Shown: positions 36,901 through 46,025, counted from the first letter of the stretch. The stretch: DNA of 64,000 nucleotides from Chlorogloeopsis fritschii PCC 6912 (GCF_000317285.1 NZ_AJLN01000015.1:62001-126000), one strand, 5' to 3'. Notes: generated by a model not told the origin, from the sequence alone. Program-made: numbers and translations.

Positions 36901-39900
36901 CAGTATCAACAACTCGTGAAGCTTCTAATTCCAAAGGTCAAAGTGAAGTTGAACAAGAAGTGGAAAGACAAAAGAAAGTATCAAATTTTGTATTTGCTAC
37001 CTTCATTGATGAAATTATTAAACAGGTAGATACACTTCAATTTACTGAATTTACCCTTACAGGTTATAACCGTACAAGTGAAATAATCAAGCCAGAAAAC
37101 CAGGGTCAACTTCAAGAAATTAGATTTAATATTAGCGAACAAGTAGACAATAAAGGTAATACTGTCATTAAAGATGTCATCGAGATCAAAAACCCAGAAA
37201 CAGGAGATTATGAAACCTTCGCTAACATCAACACCACCGATGGCAAGCTCCCCATCGGTACAACAGCAACTGGTATTATTGAAAAGGGTGAAGTATATAC
37301 AGCCACGGTTACAGCAAAAATACTTGGACTACCCGAAGTAAGTTTCGAGGCAAAAGAATTACAAAAATTTCAATATAAAGACCAAAGGTTTAATGGCGAG
37401 CAAGTAAATTTAACCATGGTTCAAGGTAAACTTGAACGAGAAGATTATGTTATCACCTTTCAAAATGGTAGTAAAGAAGAGAAATTAGGTACTCTTTCTA
37501 AAGAATCAGTAAAGGTAGGAATAGAAGCAGGATGGCTGGCAGAAAAGCCCGGTCAGAAGGGACAGCAATTAAAGTTAAAAATTACCAGTATTACTACAGG
37601 TAAAAATGCATTTGCTATTGGAGAAACACCAGAAGGAAAGCTTGTAAGAATAGAAATAGATGATAAGTTTAAAGATAAAGAATTCAAAAGTCAAGAACTA
37701 TTTATAAATATTAAGGCTTATGATAAACTCTGCTATTACACTGCTAAAATCGGCGATAAATCACTAGGAATTATCGGTCAATATAGCGAGCGGGTATATA
37801 AAGGAAAAAGTAAATACAATAAAACACCTAGCGTACCAGAACAGTTAATTAGAGCAGGTATAATTAATGAGAACAAAGTTCAAACAACCATACCTGTTGT
37901 TATCACAAGCAATGAAACTACCTGCAAATTAACTATTAACCCCGAATCAGTACAATATCCCAAAAACTGGATTAAACGTTATCAATTAATTGAACAACAA
38001 AAAGAAGTATCACCAGTAGAACAAAAAAATAGCCAATTATTTGATAAAATTACCGAACGTCCTACTCTTATGTTTCAGAGTCAAGAAGATAAATTAGTAG
38101 GATTAGTTGGGTTAGCTGTTGATAGTAAAAAAGCTGAAGTTACAAAAGAATTTATAGAAAGAGTAAGAATAAAATACGAGCAAGTTCCCAAATTAGAAAG
38201 CCGATTGGAAACCAAAAAAGGCATGACAGTATTCATGCTAGATGAAAGTACAATTCCTCCCGAAATAAAAGAACAATTTATAGAAAGAGTTGGCGGTATC
38301 AAGAGTAATGTTACTCCACCACTATCTGCTCCAATCATTCCAGAACAAACCATATATTTTAGCAACCCCAACCAGCAGTATACTCTAGAAAATAACTCAC
38401 AAGTTACTAAAGAAGCGATTGGATTAGTAGTACCAGTTCAAGATGTTAATGCTGTCAACTATTGGTTAGAGTCTAAAGGAGCAAATAGTAATTACATTAT
38501 TGAAGAAGATAGCAGTATAGCTATACTTATTCTTGAGAAAGATACAGTCAGTAGTGAATTGGAAGAAAATCTAAAAACTCTCTTAGGAGAAGCTATCAAT
38601 ATTGGTGAAGTAGATGGATTTGACCAATACGAACAATTAAGTAATGAGCTTAATCAAAAGGTAGAAGAACAAGGTAGCCTACTAGAAATAAGCTCTACAC
38701 CACAACAAAGCGAGTACAAACAGGTACTTCAATCACTCCCGAATCGTCCCAAGTTATTAAGTCAGGAAGAGATACCCCTGCCAATTGCACCTGCAAAACC
38801 TGTTGGTATAGAAGAAAATAACACTCAAAATCTGCAATTAGTAGTAAATAAGCCATTCAATAACAATCTGGATAACCAAGCGACAACAAGCAATATAAGG
38901 AATGAAAGGAATGTGATCGCCAGCGCCAGCAATCCCAATTCTCCATTAACACAAAATACTCAAACCTGGACTGCCCAGTCTATTAGACAAGAATCTATTG
39001 AAGGCAAAGTTGCTGCACAACGAATTGTACTCCCTTCAACTCAAGAAGCAGACCATACTAAGCCCATCGAAATTATGGGTGTTATCGCGAGCGAAAAAGT
39101 CGAACAACTGCGATCGCATCTCGAAACCTACATCAAACCAGTACTTGAAACCGATAAATCAAACTATGCACCTGGTAGACAAGTAGCCTGGGTTGGTGCC
39201 AAATGGGACTTAAAAGACAAGGATTTCAAGAGCGGAGTACAAGACGACAAGTTAATGCAACTTGTGAAGCAGGTTTACCCCGATGCAGATATCGTGCTAG
39301 TGACTTACTCAGAGCAACCCGGCGCTGGCATTAATTACCACCGCGATGACTCATACGCCGCAACGGAAGCCCGCAGCATCAATATTGGTAACTCCGAGTG
39401 GGGATATCGCGCTGCCAAGGAGCAAATGGCATGGACTAGAGAAGAAAATAAAAACGCGACCTACCAAGAGTTTAAACTTGAATCTGGTACAGTAACACGG
39501 TTTAACTGCAAAAACGAACACGCCGCTATCAATACTGAAGCCAAGAGATGGTCTATCAACATCTGGTCAATTAAAAATGACCTCGGTAGGGAGAATAGTG
39601 TTCGCCAAAAGTTTGAAAATTTCCTCGCCTCAAACCAACCCCCTCGTGCAGTAATTAACAGTAACGATGACCTGACTATCAAGAGTAACGAATGGACACC
39701 TGGCGGCGAAATAAAAGTAGAGCGTAGCTATACTGACCTCAAAAATGCCACTCGAAACGCACCCCTTCCCAATACCCCAAAGCAACCAATCGTCGAAGAA
39801 CTTATTGCCATTGGCAATCAAACCGCAGCACGCGCTCAAAATCCCCAGATTCCAGAAAATCCTACTATATCTGGTAAACCAGTACCAATGGTTTACTCGC

Positions 39901-42677
39901 TACACACGCACGGCGAACCTGACAAAGTACCAGTCAACACGACTATCGATGCCATGCGCGGGTACGGTAGAGTACACACCACCAGAGGTGTGGACTACCA
40001 AAAAACTTATGGTATCAAAGAGGGAGATATTGCGATCGCCCTTGGTAAGAATGGTGAACAGGTAGCATTCCGTGTGGGCAAACAATACGAAATTACCCCC
40101 CAAATGATTCAAAATCCAGCGTATACCAAAGCCTGGGCGAACTGGGAGAAACATTCAGTCAAAGAACTGACCCAAACCCAAGCGAGTAAAAGCAAAATAT
40201 ATGGGTTGTTCATGGAACCTCTGGGGGATTATGTCAACGACAAGATTGTTCCGTTCCCAACCGTCCAGAAGCAAACTGCAACACCTATTAATGTTAGTCC
40301 TGACTCCAACGATGGGCTAGGAGCAGCACTTGCCAACGCCACTGCACTAGCCAAAGAACAAGGGAAACTGCAAAACGACTACCAAGTTTCATTTAATAAC
40401 AACCCAGAAGCAGCAGCTGGACGTTATGGAGTAGAAACCCATGTCCAAAAACCTGAAGGGCTAGCATACACATCTGCAGAACACGCATTTAACCACCAAA
40501 AGCAGTTGAATCCATCAGCCGATGAATACAAGCTAATGGTGGAAGTACTTCAGGCTAAACTCGAACAACACCCCCGGCTAATTGAGGCGATCGCCAAACG
40601 CGGGGGAGCCGAGTGGCTGGAAAACTGTACGGCAGTTGCTACAACGGGGGGCTTTGGGGCCCCCACGGAGTGGGGTTGGGGGGAAACACCCCTTACGGGT
40701 TCGGCAGTTCCTACAACGGGGGGAACCCCCGCAATGGACTGCCTCACCGCAACGCACTGCCTCACCAGTATAACTAGTGCCCAGGATAAACAGTGGGAGG
40801 GTAAGGGTAAAGAATCCGCATTTATCAGGGCGCTGTCGGAAGCTTATGCCAATGTTATCGAAAAATCTAATGTACAAACTGCAACACAATCAACCCAGGA
40901 AAGCATTGCTAGCACAGTTACACCAAAAGAAATACAACCAGAAGTAAATAAAATCGCCGAACCTGATAAAAAACCCAACACGGTTATTAGTGGTGGGCAG
41001 ACAGGCGCTGATATGGGCGGTCTTATTGGTGCTGCATTATTAGGATTGCCCACCGGAGGTACAGCTGCTGCGGGATGGGTAACGGAAAACGGCGCAAATC
41101 CCAACCTTCAAAAGTACGGACTCATTGAGGGAGAAAAAGGGAGTACGGCTGTCGAAACATACAACAAGCGCACTATCGAAAATATTCGCAACTCTGATGG
41201 TACTGCAATCTTCGGCAATATCAACAGTCCTGGGAGTAAGTTTACAGTCAAAGTTGCACAAGATATGGGCAAACCCATACTGCATGTAACCACCGAAACT
41301 GCACTTAACGACAAGCCCACCGCCGCACGACAACTGCGTGATTTTGTTGAGAAAAACAACATTCAAACACTCAACATTGCAGGTAACCGGGAAAGCAAAG
41401 CCCCAGGGCTGCAAGCAGCGGTAGCCGAAATCGTACAAATAGGACTTGCCTATCAGAAAAACCAAGATAACAGTCAGGATGTACCTACCTCCCCTACTCC
41501 CGCTACCTCGCAATCCAAAACAATAGCCCCCGGCATTAACTTATCCTCCCGCAGTCCCGATCCTCTGGGAGGAGTGCTCACCAGCACCACGGTCAAGGCA
41601 AAACAAATCGGCACCACAGATAAGGAGTATCCGGTATCCTTCCGGGATAATAAAGCAATGCCGGCTGGAAACTACGGGCCGGAAACTTATACCGAATCGA
41701 AACTAGAGGGACAACCTTTCCTATCAGCAGAACAAACTTTTTATGCCTACAAGGAAACTCTGCCTCTAGGCGAACCAAGAGTACAGCTAATGGCAGAAAT
41801 ACTGCAAACAAGATTTGAACAATACCCCGAACTTATGGAAGCTGTAACCCAAAGGGGAGGTGTCGAATGGCTAAAACAGTGCAGCTATTTAGTATCCAGT
41901 GGGACAAAAAATTTCTGGGAAGGAAAGGGATTAGAATCAGCCTACATCCGCGCATTAACTCAAGGATATACCAAAGCACTAGAAAATATTAATTCACAGG
42001 TAGTAGAAAATCAATTAGCAGAAGCAATACAGCTTACTTCCAACCAAGCACCACAGCCAACGCCAAAGGAAACAGAACAAACAAGTTTCACTCTTAAAAA
42101 TCAAACTCAGAGTCCGCAAACTCTAAATGCGGCTATTCAACAATCATTATCACTAACACCAGCTAATAGTCACACTAGCTCAATAGATAAGACTCTTAAT
42201 ACCATTAAACAAAGTACTATTCAAAACCTCCAGAATTGGTATGAAGCTGCCAAAAAATTAGGTAGAACAGAAAAATACATCAATCGAATTCAAGAAGTAA
42301 CTAACCAGTATAAAACTGACAGCAGTTTCAATCTTGAAAAAGCTTTCAAAGCTATGTCACGTGATATTAGGGAACTACAGCAAATTAATGAAATTACAAA
42401 GCTTGCCCAAAAAGTTGCTAAAACCTTGGGTCAAGAAGATGTTAACGGTATAATGAGTGTTAAAACTGAAAGTTATAAAAATTATCAAATAGCAACTAAA
42501 GCACAAGAACAAACATATTTAATTAAAGACAAAGATAATAATGTGCTGTTATATATTCGAGAAAATAAAATCCAAGTAAATAATCTAAATGAAGAAGTTA
42601 TAAACGACTTTAGGTTTATGTACTTCCGAATTGAAAATAGTCTCCAAGACGTTAAAAAAGAACTAATAGAGAGGTAA
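33960..42677 (+). CDS. Giant multidomain 'polyvalent' protein: two-barrel RNA polymerase-like, AlkB-like, NADAR x2 and SLOG-like domains
   Basis: 2905 residues from GTG 33960; ATG 33984 is an alternative start. Residues 150-235 carry GDCYGQIS (D153-S159), a QHRFG segment, FGKGT (K198) and LPLSAFKG (K231), the order seen in one barrel of QDE-1/RdRP-type polymerases. Residues 425-555 carry FRSPFL (R428) and DYDGD (D547, D549, D551), matching the metal-binding DxDGD of the other barrel. Residues 700-1650 have no recognised domain. An AlkB-like 2OG-Fe(II) oxygenase follows (YHRDDS, H1794 and D1796, with a later His and RWSINIW). Next is a possible PUA/ASCH-like region (VHTTRG...YGIKEGDIAIAL), NADAR-like domain 1 (SAEHAF, near 2170), a SLOG/molybdenum-carrier-like domain (ISGGQTGADMGG, near 2342) and NADAR-like domain 2 (SAEQTF, near 2587). 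The C-terminal 250 residues are coiled and polar. It follows the relaxase, as polyvalent proteins of conjugative elements do. Confidence 0.75.
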   Translation: MGKLSYLGMVIEAKHFDTRLNQWIHTDNNPSNPDSLLKEELTNSLLEYFFPNVEFSFGHMDEKATADQLKNHPEGHKLLLSSKSRLLYAPEECLETISKLCPDSKDRGAYGSIFLGSCKNAIATELNVLVVDDTTGENGGIIDNNQAYHLTGDCYGQISTELYHQLTGHQEGNQYRVIQHRFGWTDKDGEDGKFRFGKGTVRPANLDQILNYQDPNNQAKVDLILPLSAFKGTDKDNPNGPSKPQIKPGLYRQKIWLGEKSQSELGKTAISQMIASFPNGLKDFAETVELEAAKLKEALADPRKIAQLYCEKYEKRKAFLEQQAAQLEEEATINPEVTEEFEKLQERLATDTSIYKLIKKDLEGSGQLLETEKIQRELARFVQGEWQDISVGKTLTFERAMVIPSKDLRDGEVCIPHYQDGEEVLNFRSPFLNSNGLCVSTNKIVEDIFGPDGKPLAGVIAVSDETSDRIYNRLNKQLLSILPKAQGKNVQLEGIENYLDKNIGKLETKDKIEFINRFNEYIKELQSAGYELQILPQESEQERQARDYDGDYIGFEQATKYPNLTAEALERNLPENAYEPTVKLKKQSFYQEDGSQPEFEEIAIHMSDGISVGIINNHLTSIEALESEITILKNFGSEKDQIEYVQQVAKHYEELFKTEAWAKSKGIKGKEVPDKYRGYMEEFIQTVRQEPLTQATALFAMGINTRMYREMIAAAAFQNQIAVDLFKSAKNPEIEIIRNNSRILHREVNYIRDKKKDFYLDSTIKPTGNSPVEILISKVNQYFEKAQLESRELAQFSNLFKGVEFTYEQRLQANLAKREFDREFNNATRYSQRKKVEKGPSASIDIGHGKKLDVTNLLRYDHPLIWNAQKIILKVSEIPAEKCSKDKPHRYRVYAQINDETENSKPKFRTLGTVFKEQEAKLQELGIIPNQEITSTKISFQPELSEGQIKLMYQKAYRIAEDFYNSIPDDQKLTMAAATWAVSTTREASNSKGQSEVEQEVERQKKVSNFVFATFIDEIIKQVDTLQFTEFTLTGYNRTSEIIKPENQGQLQEIRFNISEQVDNKGNTVIKDVIEIKNPETGDYETFANINTTDGKLPIGTTATGIIEKGEVYTATVTAKILGLPEVSFEAKELQKFQYKDQRFNGEQVNLTMVQGKLEREDYVITFQNGSKEEKLGTLSKESVKVGIEAGWLAEKPGQKGQQLKLKITSITTGKNAFAIGETPEGKLVRIEIDDKFKDKEFKSQELFINIKAYDKLCYYTAKIGDKSLGIIGQYSERVYKGKSKYNKTPSVPEQLIRAGIINENKVQTTIPVVITSNETTCKLTINPESVQYPKNWIKRYQLIEQQKEVSPVEQKNSQLFDKITERPTLMFQSQEDKLVGLVGLAVDSKKAEVTKEFIERVRIKYEQVPKLESRLETKKGMTVFMLDESTIPPEIKEQFIERVGGIKSNVTPPLSAPIIPEQTIYFSNPNQQYTLENNSQVTKEAIGLVVPVQDVNAVNYWLESKGANSNYIIEEDSSIAILILEKDTVSSELEENLKTLLGEAINIGEVDGFDQYEQLSNELNQKVEEQGSLLEISSTPQQSEYKQVLQSLPNRPKLLSQEEIPLPIAPAKPVGIEENNTQNLQLVVNKPFNNNLDNQATTSNIRNERNVIASASNPNSPLTQNTQTWTAQSIRQESIEGKVAAQRIVLPSTQEADHTKPIEIMGVIASEKVEQLRSHLETYIKPVLETDKSNYAPGRQVAWVGAKWDLKDKDFKSGVQDDKLMQLVKQVYPDADIVLVTYSEQPGAGINYHRDDSYAATEARSINIGNSEWGYRAAKEQMAWTREENKNATYQEFKLESGTVTRFNCKNEHAAINTEAKRWSINIWSIKNDLGRENSVRQKFENFLASNQPPRAVINSNDDLTIKSNEWTPGGEIKVERSYTDLKNATRNAPLPNTPKQPIVEELIAIGNQTAARAQNPQIPENPTISGKPVPMVYSLHTHGEPDKVPVNTTIDAMRGYGRVHTTRGVDYQKTYGIKEGDIAIALGKNGEQVAFRVGKQYEITPQMIQNPAYTKAWANWEKHSVKELTQTQASKSKIYGLFMEPLGDYVNDKIVPFPTVQKQTATPINVSPDSNDGLGAALANATALAKEQGKLQNDYQVSFNNNPEAAAGRYGVETHVQKPEGLAYTSAEHAFNHQKQLNPSADEYKLMVEVLQAKLEQHPRLIEAIAKRGGAEWLENCTAVATTGGFGAPTEWGWGETPLTGSAVPTTGGTPAMDCLTATHCLTSITSAQDKQWEGKGKESAFIRALSEAYANVIEKSNVQTATQSTQESIASTVTPKEIQPEVNKIAEPDKKPNTVISGGQTGADMGGLIGAALLGLPTGGTAAAGWVTENGANPNLQKYGLIEGEKGSTAVETYNKRTIENIRNSDGTAIFGNINSPGSKFTVKVAQDMGKPILHVTTETALNDKPTAARQLRDFVEKNNIQTLNIAGNRESKAPGLQAAVAEIVQIGLAYQKNQDNSQDVPTSPTPATSQSKTIAPGINLSSRSPDPLGGVLTSTTVKAKQIGTTDKEYPVSFRDNKAMPAGNYGPETYTESKLEGQPFLSAEQTFYAYKETLPLGEPRVQLMAEILQTRFEQYPELMEAVTQRGGVEWLKQCSYLVSSGTKNFWEGKGLESAYIRALTQGYTKALENINSQVVENQLAEAIQLTSNQAPQPTPKETEQTSFTLKNQTQSPQTLNAAIQQSLSLTPANSHTSSIDKTLNTIKQSTIQNLQNWYEAAKKLGRTEKYINRIQEVTNQYKTDSSFNLEKAFKAMSRDIRELQQINEITKLAQKVAKTLGQEDVNGIMSVKTESYKNYQIATKAQEQTYLIKDKDNNVLLYIRENKIQVNNLNEEVINDFRFMYFRIENSLQDVKKELIER
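40631..40762. repeat. 132-bp GC-rich repeat insertion inside the first NADAR domain
   Basis: A G/C-rich block bounded by GGCAGTTGC and GCACTGCC, imperfect inverted ends. It holds two copies of GGCAGTTSCTACAACGGGGG (40631 and 40703) and two of ACTGCCTCACC (40738, 40756). Its length is 44 codons, so the reading frame is kept. The second NADAR domain lacks the matching segment. It resembles small interspersed repeats of Nostoc genomes. Confidence 0.75.
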
Positions 42678-42680
42678 ATA

Positions 42681-43394
42681 ATGACAAAAATGACAAAAGC
42701 AATGACATATGCTAACCTACAGGAATTAATTAATAAATACGGCATTACAGACGAAAGTGTTTCTAAAAAAGCACAAGAAATTGGGTTAGTTACCCCAGAG
42801 CAAGAAGAAAAAGCCAAACAAGCACTTTTTCAAAAAGCAAGCGCAATGCATGATGAAAAAGTAATGCTTTCCCAAGTCAGTATCGAAAGTATGGAGCCAA
42901 TTAATTTCCAGAATTTTGAATCTGGAAAGCAAAATCAAGCCCAAGGTACAACTACTGCTATAGAAAGCCAAACCTCCAGCACCGATAAAAAAGATGATGA
43001 CAAAAATGGTAAAAATGAAGCCATTACTAAGGATAAAAAAGTAGTAATTGCTAACCATTCAGATGTTCAGCAAATAATAATTCCTAAACTTTTAGAAGTA
43101 TTAAGTAATGAAGGAAAGCCAGAAAATAGGTCGATAGTTTATCAGGGTGACAAGTACACAGCTAGCATCAAACTGGAAGATAATTCAAATACCCTCTTTC
43201 TTGATAGAAATTCAGATTTAGAAAATCAAGAAGCGCTAGTAGCTTCCAAAAGTCATAATGATCCTAGTTATATTATTATAGTAAATAATATTACTCAAGA
43301 AGAGTTTGAGCGGTTTAAGTTACTCTTTGAAAAGCAAAACCGCCATAAACAAGTTCAGCAACAAACTCAGGATTCTGAGAAAGAGCTTGAATAA
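42681..43394 (+). CDS. Hypothetical protein downstream of the giant gene
   Basis: 237 residues; the start is 4 bp after the giant gene's stop, with GAGAGG upstream, so co-translation is likely. Polar, Lys/Gln/Asp-rich, helical first 60 residues, a low-complexity linker (about 85-120), then a mixed C-terminal domain with VVIANHSDVQQIIIPKLLEV. No family recognised. It may be an accessory or immunity partner of the giant protein. Confidence 0.6.
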   Translation: MTKMTKAMTYANLQELINKYGITDESVSKKAQEIGLVTPEQEEKAKQALFQKASAMHDEKVMLSQVSIESMEPINFQNFESGKQNQAQGTTTAIESQTSSTDKKDDDKNGKNEAITKDKKVVIANHSDVQQIIIPKLLEVLSNEGKPENRSIVYQGDKYTASIKLEDNSNTLFLDRNSDLENQEALVASKSHNDPSYIIIVNNITQEEFERFKLLFEKQNRHKQVQQQTQDSEKELE

Positions 43395-43460
43395 TTAAGT
43401 AGGTAGACATAATTAAACATAAAATGCACACGCTAAAAAAGTAGATAGGATAAGCCTTTT

Positions 43461-43483
43461 CCCTTCTGCCTTCTGCTTTCTAC
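43461..43483. repeat. Short tandem heptamer-type repeat
   Basis: CCTTCTG-CCTTCTG-CTTTCTA in tandem, as in the short tandemly repeated sequences frequent in heterocystous cyanobacteria. Confidence 0.5.
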
Positions 43484-43487
43484 TTAA

Positions 43488-43748
43488 TTAAATTATTCCT
43501 ACCAAGATACCGAACAAAAACCCACAAACAATAAAAATATATCTATTCTGTATCTTATTCTTAGGAAAGGTAATCCAAGCCATAACGATACAGTAAACCA
43601 ATCTAAAATAGTCAGTATCGACGGTAAGCTGCCCTACCAAAAAATTAATAATAAAAAATAATGATTGAAGGCTAAAACCACAAAAAAATAGCCAGGTAAT
43701 ATCGAATAGGTTGGAGAAATTCACAATATTATCGATAATAATATCCAA
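43488..43748 (-). CDS. Small predicted membrane protein
   Basis: 86 residues with three hydrophobic stretches (about 18-42, 47-58, 69-85). No family recognised. It lies between two larger genes, and its coding status rests on hydrophobicity and length only. Confidence 0.4.
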   Translation of the reverse strand: MDIIIDNIVNFSNLFDITWLFFCGFSLQSLFFIINFLVGQLTVDTDYFRLVYCIVMAWITFPKNKIQNRYIFIVCGFLFGILVGII

Positions 43749-43787
43749 CCACGTCTTTTTTTTTCAGGTTTTTCCATCGTAAGAGTA

Positions 43788-45041
43788 TTATCCACAAGTT
43801 AAGTGTTTACACGTAGAATAACATTGAAAATTCGCCTCTAAATTAAAGATTACACAAAATTTTGAGCCTTCTCCAACTTTGGAAGACACGCTTACACTAG
43901 CTTGGTAACAATCTGCAACATACTTAACTGTACGCAAGCCCAAACCTACAGGAGTCACATGAGATTCAGTACCATTAAGCATAAAGGAACTAGCAGACTG
44001 GCTAATCCGTTCATATGGTTTACGAGAACGTTTTGTGTCCAAATCGCCCGTTGCTTGTAAAGATTTCTGTTGGGTAAAGCGCTTCCCGTTTGCTGCAAAA
44101 ATATCCACAGTGGGGAGTACTTCTGGTGAGATAATAGAAAAAGAATCTTCTAGAAAAATTCCTCCCAAATCAACATTCAACTGCTGCAACTGCATTGGAG
44201 TCATACCCATACCAGTATCTTGAACCGTCAAGCGGAGGAAACCAGCTACTTGGCTATCAAGCTTGATATTAACAAAACCGCCCCACTTGGTATACTTAAA
44301 AGCATTAACAACCAAGTTACAAACCATCCGCCAAAGATGGTTATAGTTTGCGTATATGCATATATCAATGGCTTCAGGCTCAACCAACAGGGTAAAGTTT
44401 ATATACTGCGCGATCGCATAGTCGAGAAACTGAGCGTGGATAGAATGTAAAAGTTTAGAAATATTGATAGATTCAATCTTGCTACCTGATAAAAAGCTTA
44501 ACTCACTCTTCAACTCGGCAAGAATACCCAAAGCAGTGGTAATAGTAGAGCAGGAAGTATCTAGTACAGAATGTAACTGCTCAGGACTATGACTATAATT
44601 ACCCGCCTTTGCCAAACCCAAGACAAAGTTAACTGCCTTCAAAGGGTGGTAAACATCATGGGACAAAATCTCTAAATACTGGGGAAGCTTTCGGAGGTAA
44701 TCAGTATGCCTGCAAAGACATAAATCCACCCGCCGCAAAAGTTCAAACGGTGCAAAAGGATACACTAAAAAATCATCAAAGTCAGAAGCACAATTCAAAT
44801 CATCTGCTGATTGCACAACCTTGATAACTGGCTTACCGGGACAATAAACAGTCGCTAATTTAAAAGTGGCATTCACTATCAAGTCTATATTTTCCAAAGT
44901 ATTGGGAATAGTAGACTTAGTAATCACCATATAACTTGGCTGCTGCAAGCTATCAACAATCCTTGCAACAATTTGATTGCGCCTCCTGCCAATTACCAGA
45001 ATTTTATACAGCACAAAAACTATATATAAACACTGCTGCAA
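43788..45041 (-). CDS. Sensor histidine kinase with degenerate N-terminal receiver-like region
   Basis: 417 residues. Phospho-acceptor box ILSHDVYHPLKA with H128, N-box NHLWRMVCNLVVNAFKYT, G1 box DTGMGM, G2 box GLGLRTVKYV. The first 110 residues look receiver-like (YKILVIGRRRN to LVYPFAPFELLRRV) but lack the acidic pocket and phospho-Asp, so probably do not accept phosphate. No transmembrane segment is evident, so the kinase is cytoplasmic. It is divergent from a NarL-type response regulator (45270-46025), which is probably its partner. Confidence 0.85.
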   Translation of the reverse strand: MQQCLYIVFVLYKILVIGRRRNQIVARIVDSLQQPSYMVITKSTIPNTLENIDLIVNATFKLATVYCPGKPVIKVVQSADDLNCASDFDDFLVYPFAPFELLRRVDLCLCRHTDYLRKLPQYLEILSHDVYHPLKAVNFVLGLAKAGNYSHSPEQLHSVLDTSCSTITTALGILAELKSELSFLSGSKIESINISKLLHSIHAQFLDYAIAQYINFTLLVEPEAIDICIYANYNHLWRMVCNLVVNAFKYTKWGGFVNIKLDSQVAGFLRLTVQDTGMGMTPMQLQQLNVDLGGIFLEDSFSIISPEVLPTVDIFAANGKRFTQQKSLQATGDLDTKRSRKPYERISQSASSFMLNGTESHVTPVGLGLRTVKYVADCYQASVSVSSKVGEGSKFCVIFNLEANFQCYSTCKHLTCG

Positions 45042-45269
45042 CTATCAAAACATCACACAGTCAGTAGTTACCTCAGAAATAACACTAAAATAAGCTATAA
45101 ATTAGAGTTAATTAAAACTTTAAGATTCTCCTGTTTCTTTAATTTTTGTATAAATATAAAAAAATAATTAAACTAATAGCTAGTTGTGTATGAATATTAT
45201 TAAGCTTTAGCACTGATTTCAAAAGAATGATATAAGTAGTGTTACGTATATAAAAAGTATATTTAGAAT

Positions 45270-46025
45270 ATGAAACCTATCAAAACTGTCCTAGTTGAAG
45301 ACCATAATATATTCAGACTAGGTTTAAAAGCTGTATTAGAAGGAACGAACCAAATTAAGGTTTGTGGGGAAACAGGATACGGAAAAGAAGCCCTAAGTAT
45401 AATTAAAAATACAGATCCAGATGTAGTAATTGTTGATGTAGGGCTACCTGATGTAAGTGGAATAAAAGTAGTTGAACAAATTAGAAATATTTATTTAAAT
45501 AAAATTAAGATTATCATCGTAACAGCAAACCGAGACAAGAAGGCAATAAAAGAAGTGTTCAAGAAAGGAGCAACTTCCTTTTTTAGTAAAAGCAATGAAG
45601 AAAATAAAATCGTCGAGGCAGTTTTAACTACCTACAAAGGTGAATCTTGGATTGATCCAAATATACACACAATAGTAGCAGAAGCTATGTGGGAATTTAA
45701 TAACGAAATCCCTAGAGAAATAATCACAAAGCGCGAATACGATGTACTAAAATTACTAGCCAAGGGGCTTACCTACGAAGAAATGGCTAACAAGCTTTGC
45801 TTAGAAATTAGTACTGTGCGCTCGCACGCACACCGAATAATTAGTAAACTCGACAAACCAGAAGAAGGAGAGATAACAGAAAAGTATAAACCCACTAGGG
45901 GGAAAGCTGTATGTGAGGCTCTCAGGTTGGGAATACTTAGTCCAGAAGATTTAACCGAAAAAACATACAAAGAAGCGAAAGAATTTGCTCCTAATTGCGA
46001 TAAAAATAAATTTTTTGCTGCGTGA
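45270..46025 (+). CDS. NarL/FixJ-type response regulator
   Basis: 251 residues: receiver domain with E10-D11, phospho-acceptor D56 (VIVDVGLPD), T-site VTAN and Lys in FFSKSN. The C-terminal LuxR-type HTH begins ITKREYDVLKLLAKGLTYEE and includes STVRSHAHRIISKL. The extra 45 residues after the HTH are unusual. Divergent from the histidine kinase gene with a 228-bp AT-rich intergenic region. The stop abuts the stop of the next, convergent gene with no bases between. Confidence 0.9.
   Translation: MKPIKTVLVEDHNIFRLGLKAVLEGTNQIKVCGETGYGKEALSIIKNTDPDVVIVDVGLPDVSGIKVVEQIRNIYLNKIKIIIVTANRDKKAIKEVFKKGATSFFSKSNEENKIVEAVLTTYKGESWIDPNIHTIVAEAMWEFNNEIPREIITKREYDVLKLLAKGLTYEEMANKLCLEISTVRSHAHRIISKLDKPEEGEITEKYKPTRGKAVCEALRLGILSPEDLTEKTYKEAKEFAPNCDKNKFFAA

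Noticed and set aside
40550-40889. Minus-strand frames within the GC-rich insertion
   Set aside because: They follow from the low-complexity repeat and lie opposite the uninterrupted giant gene.
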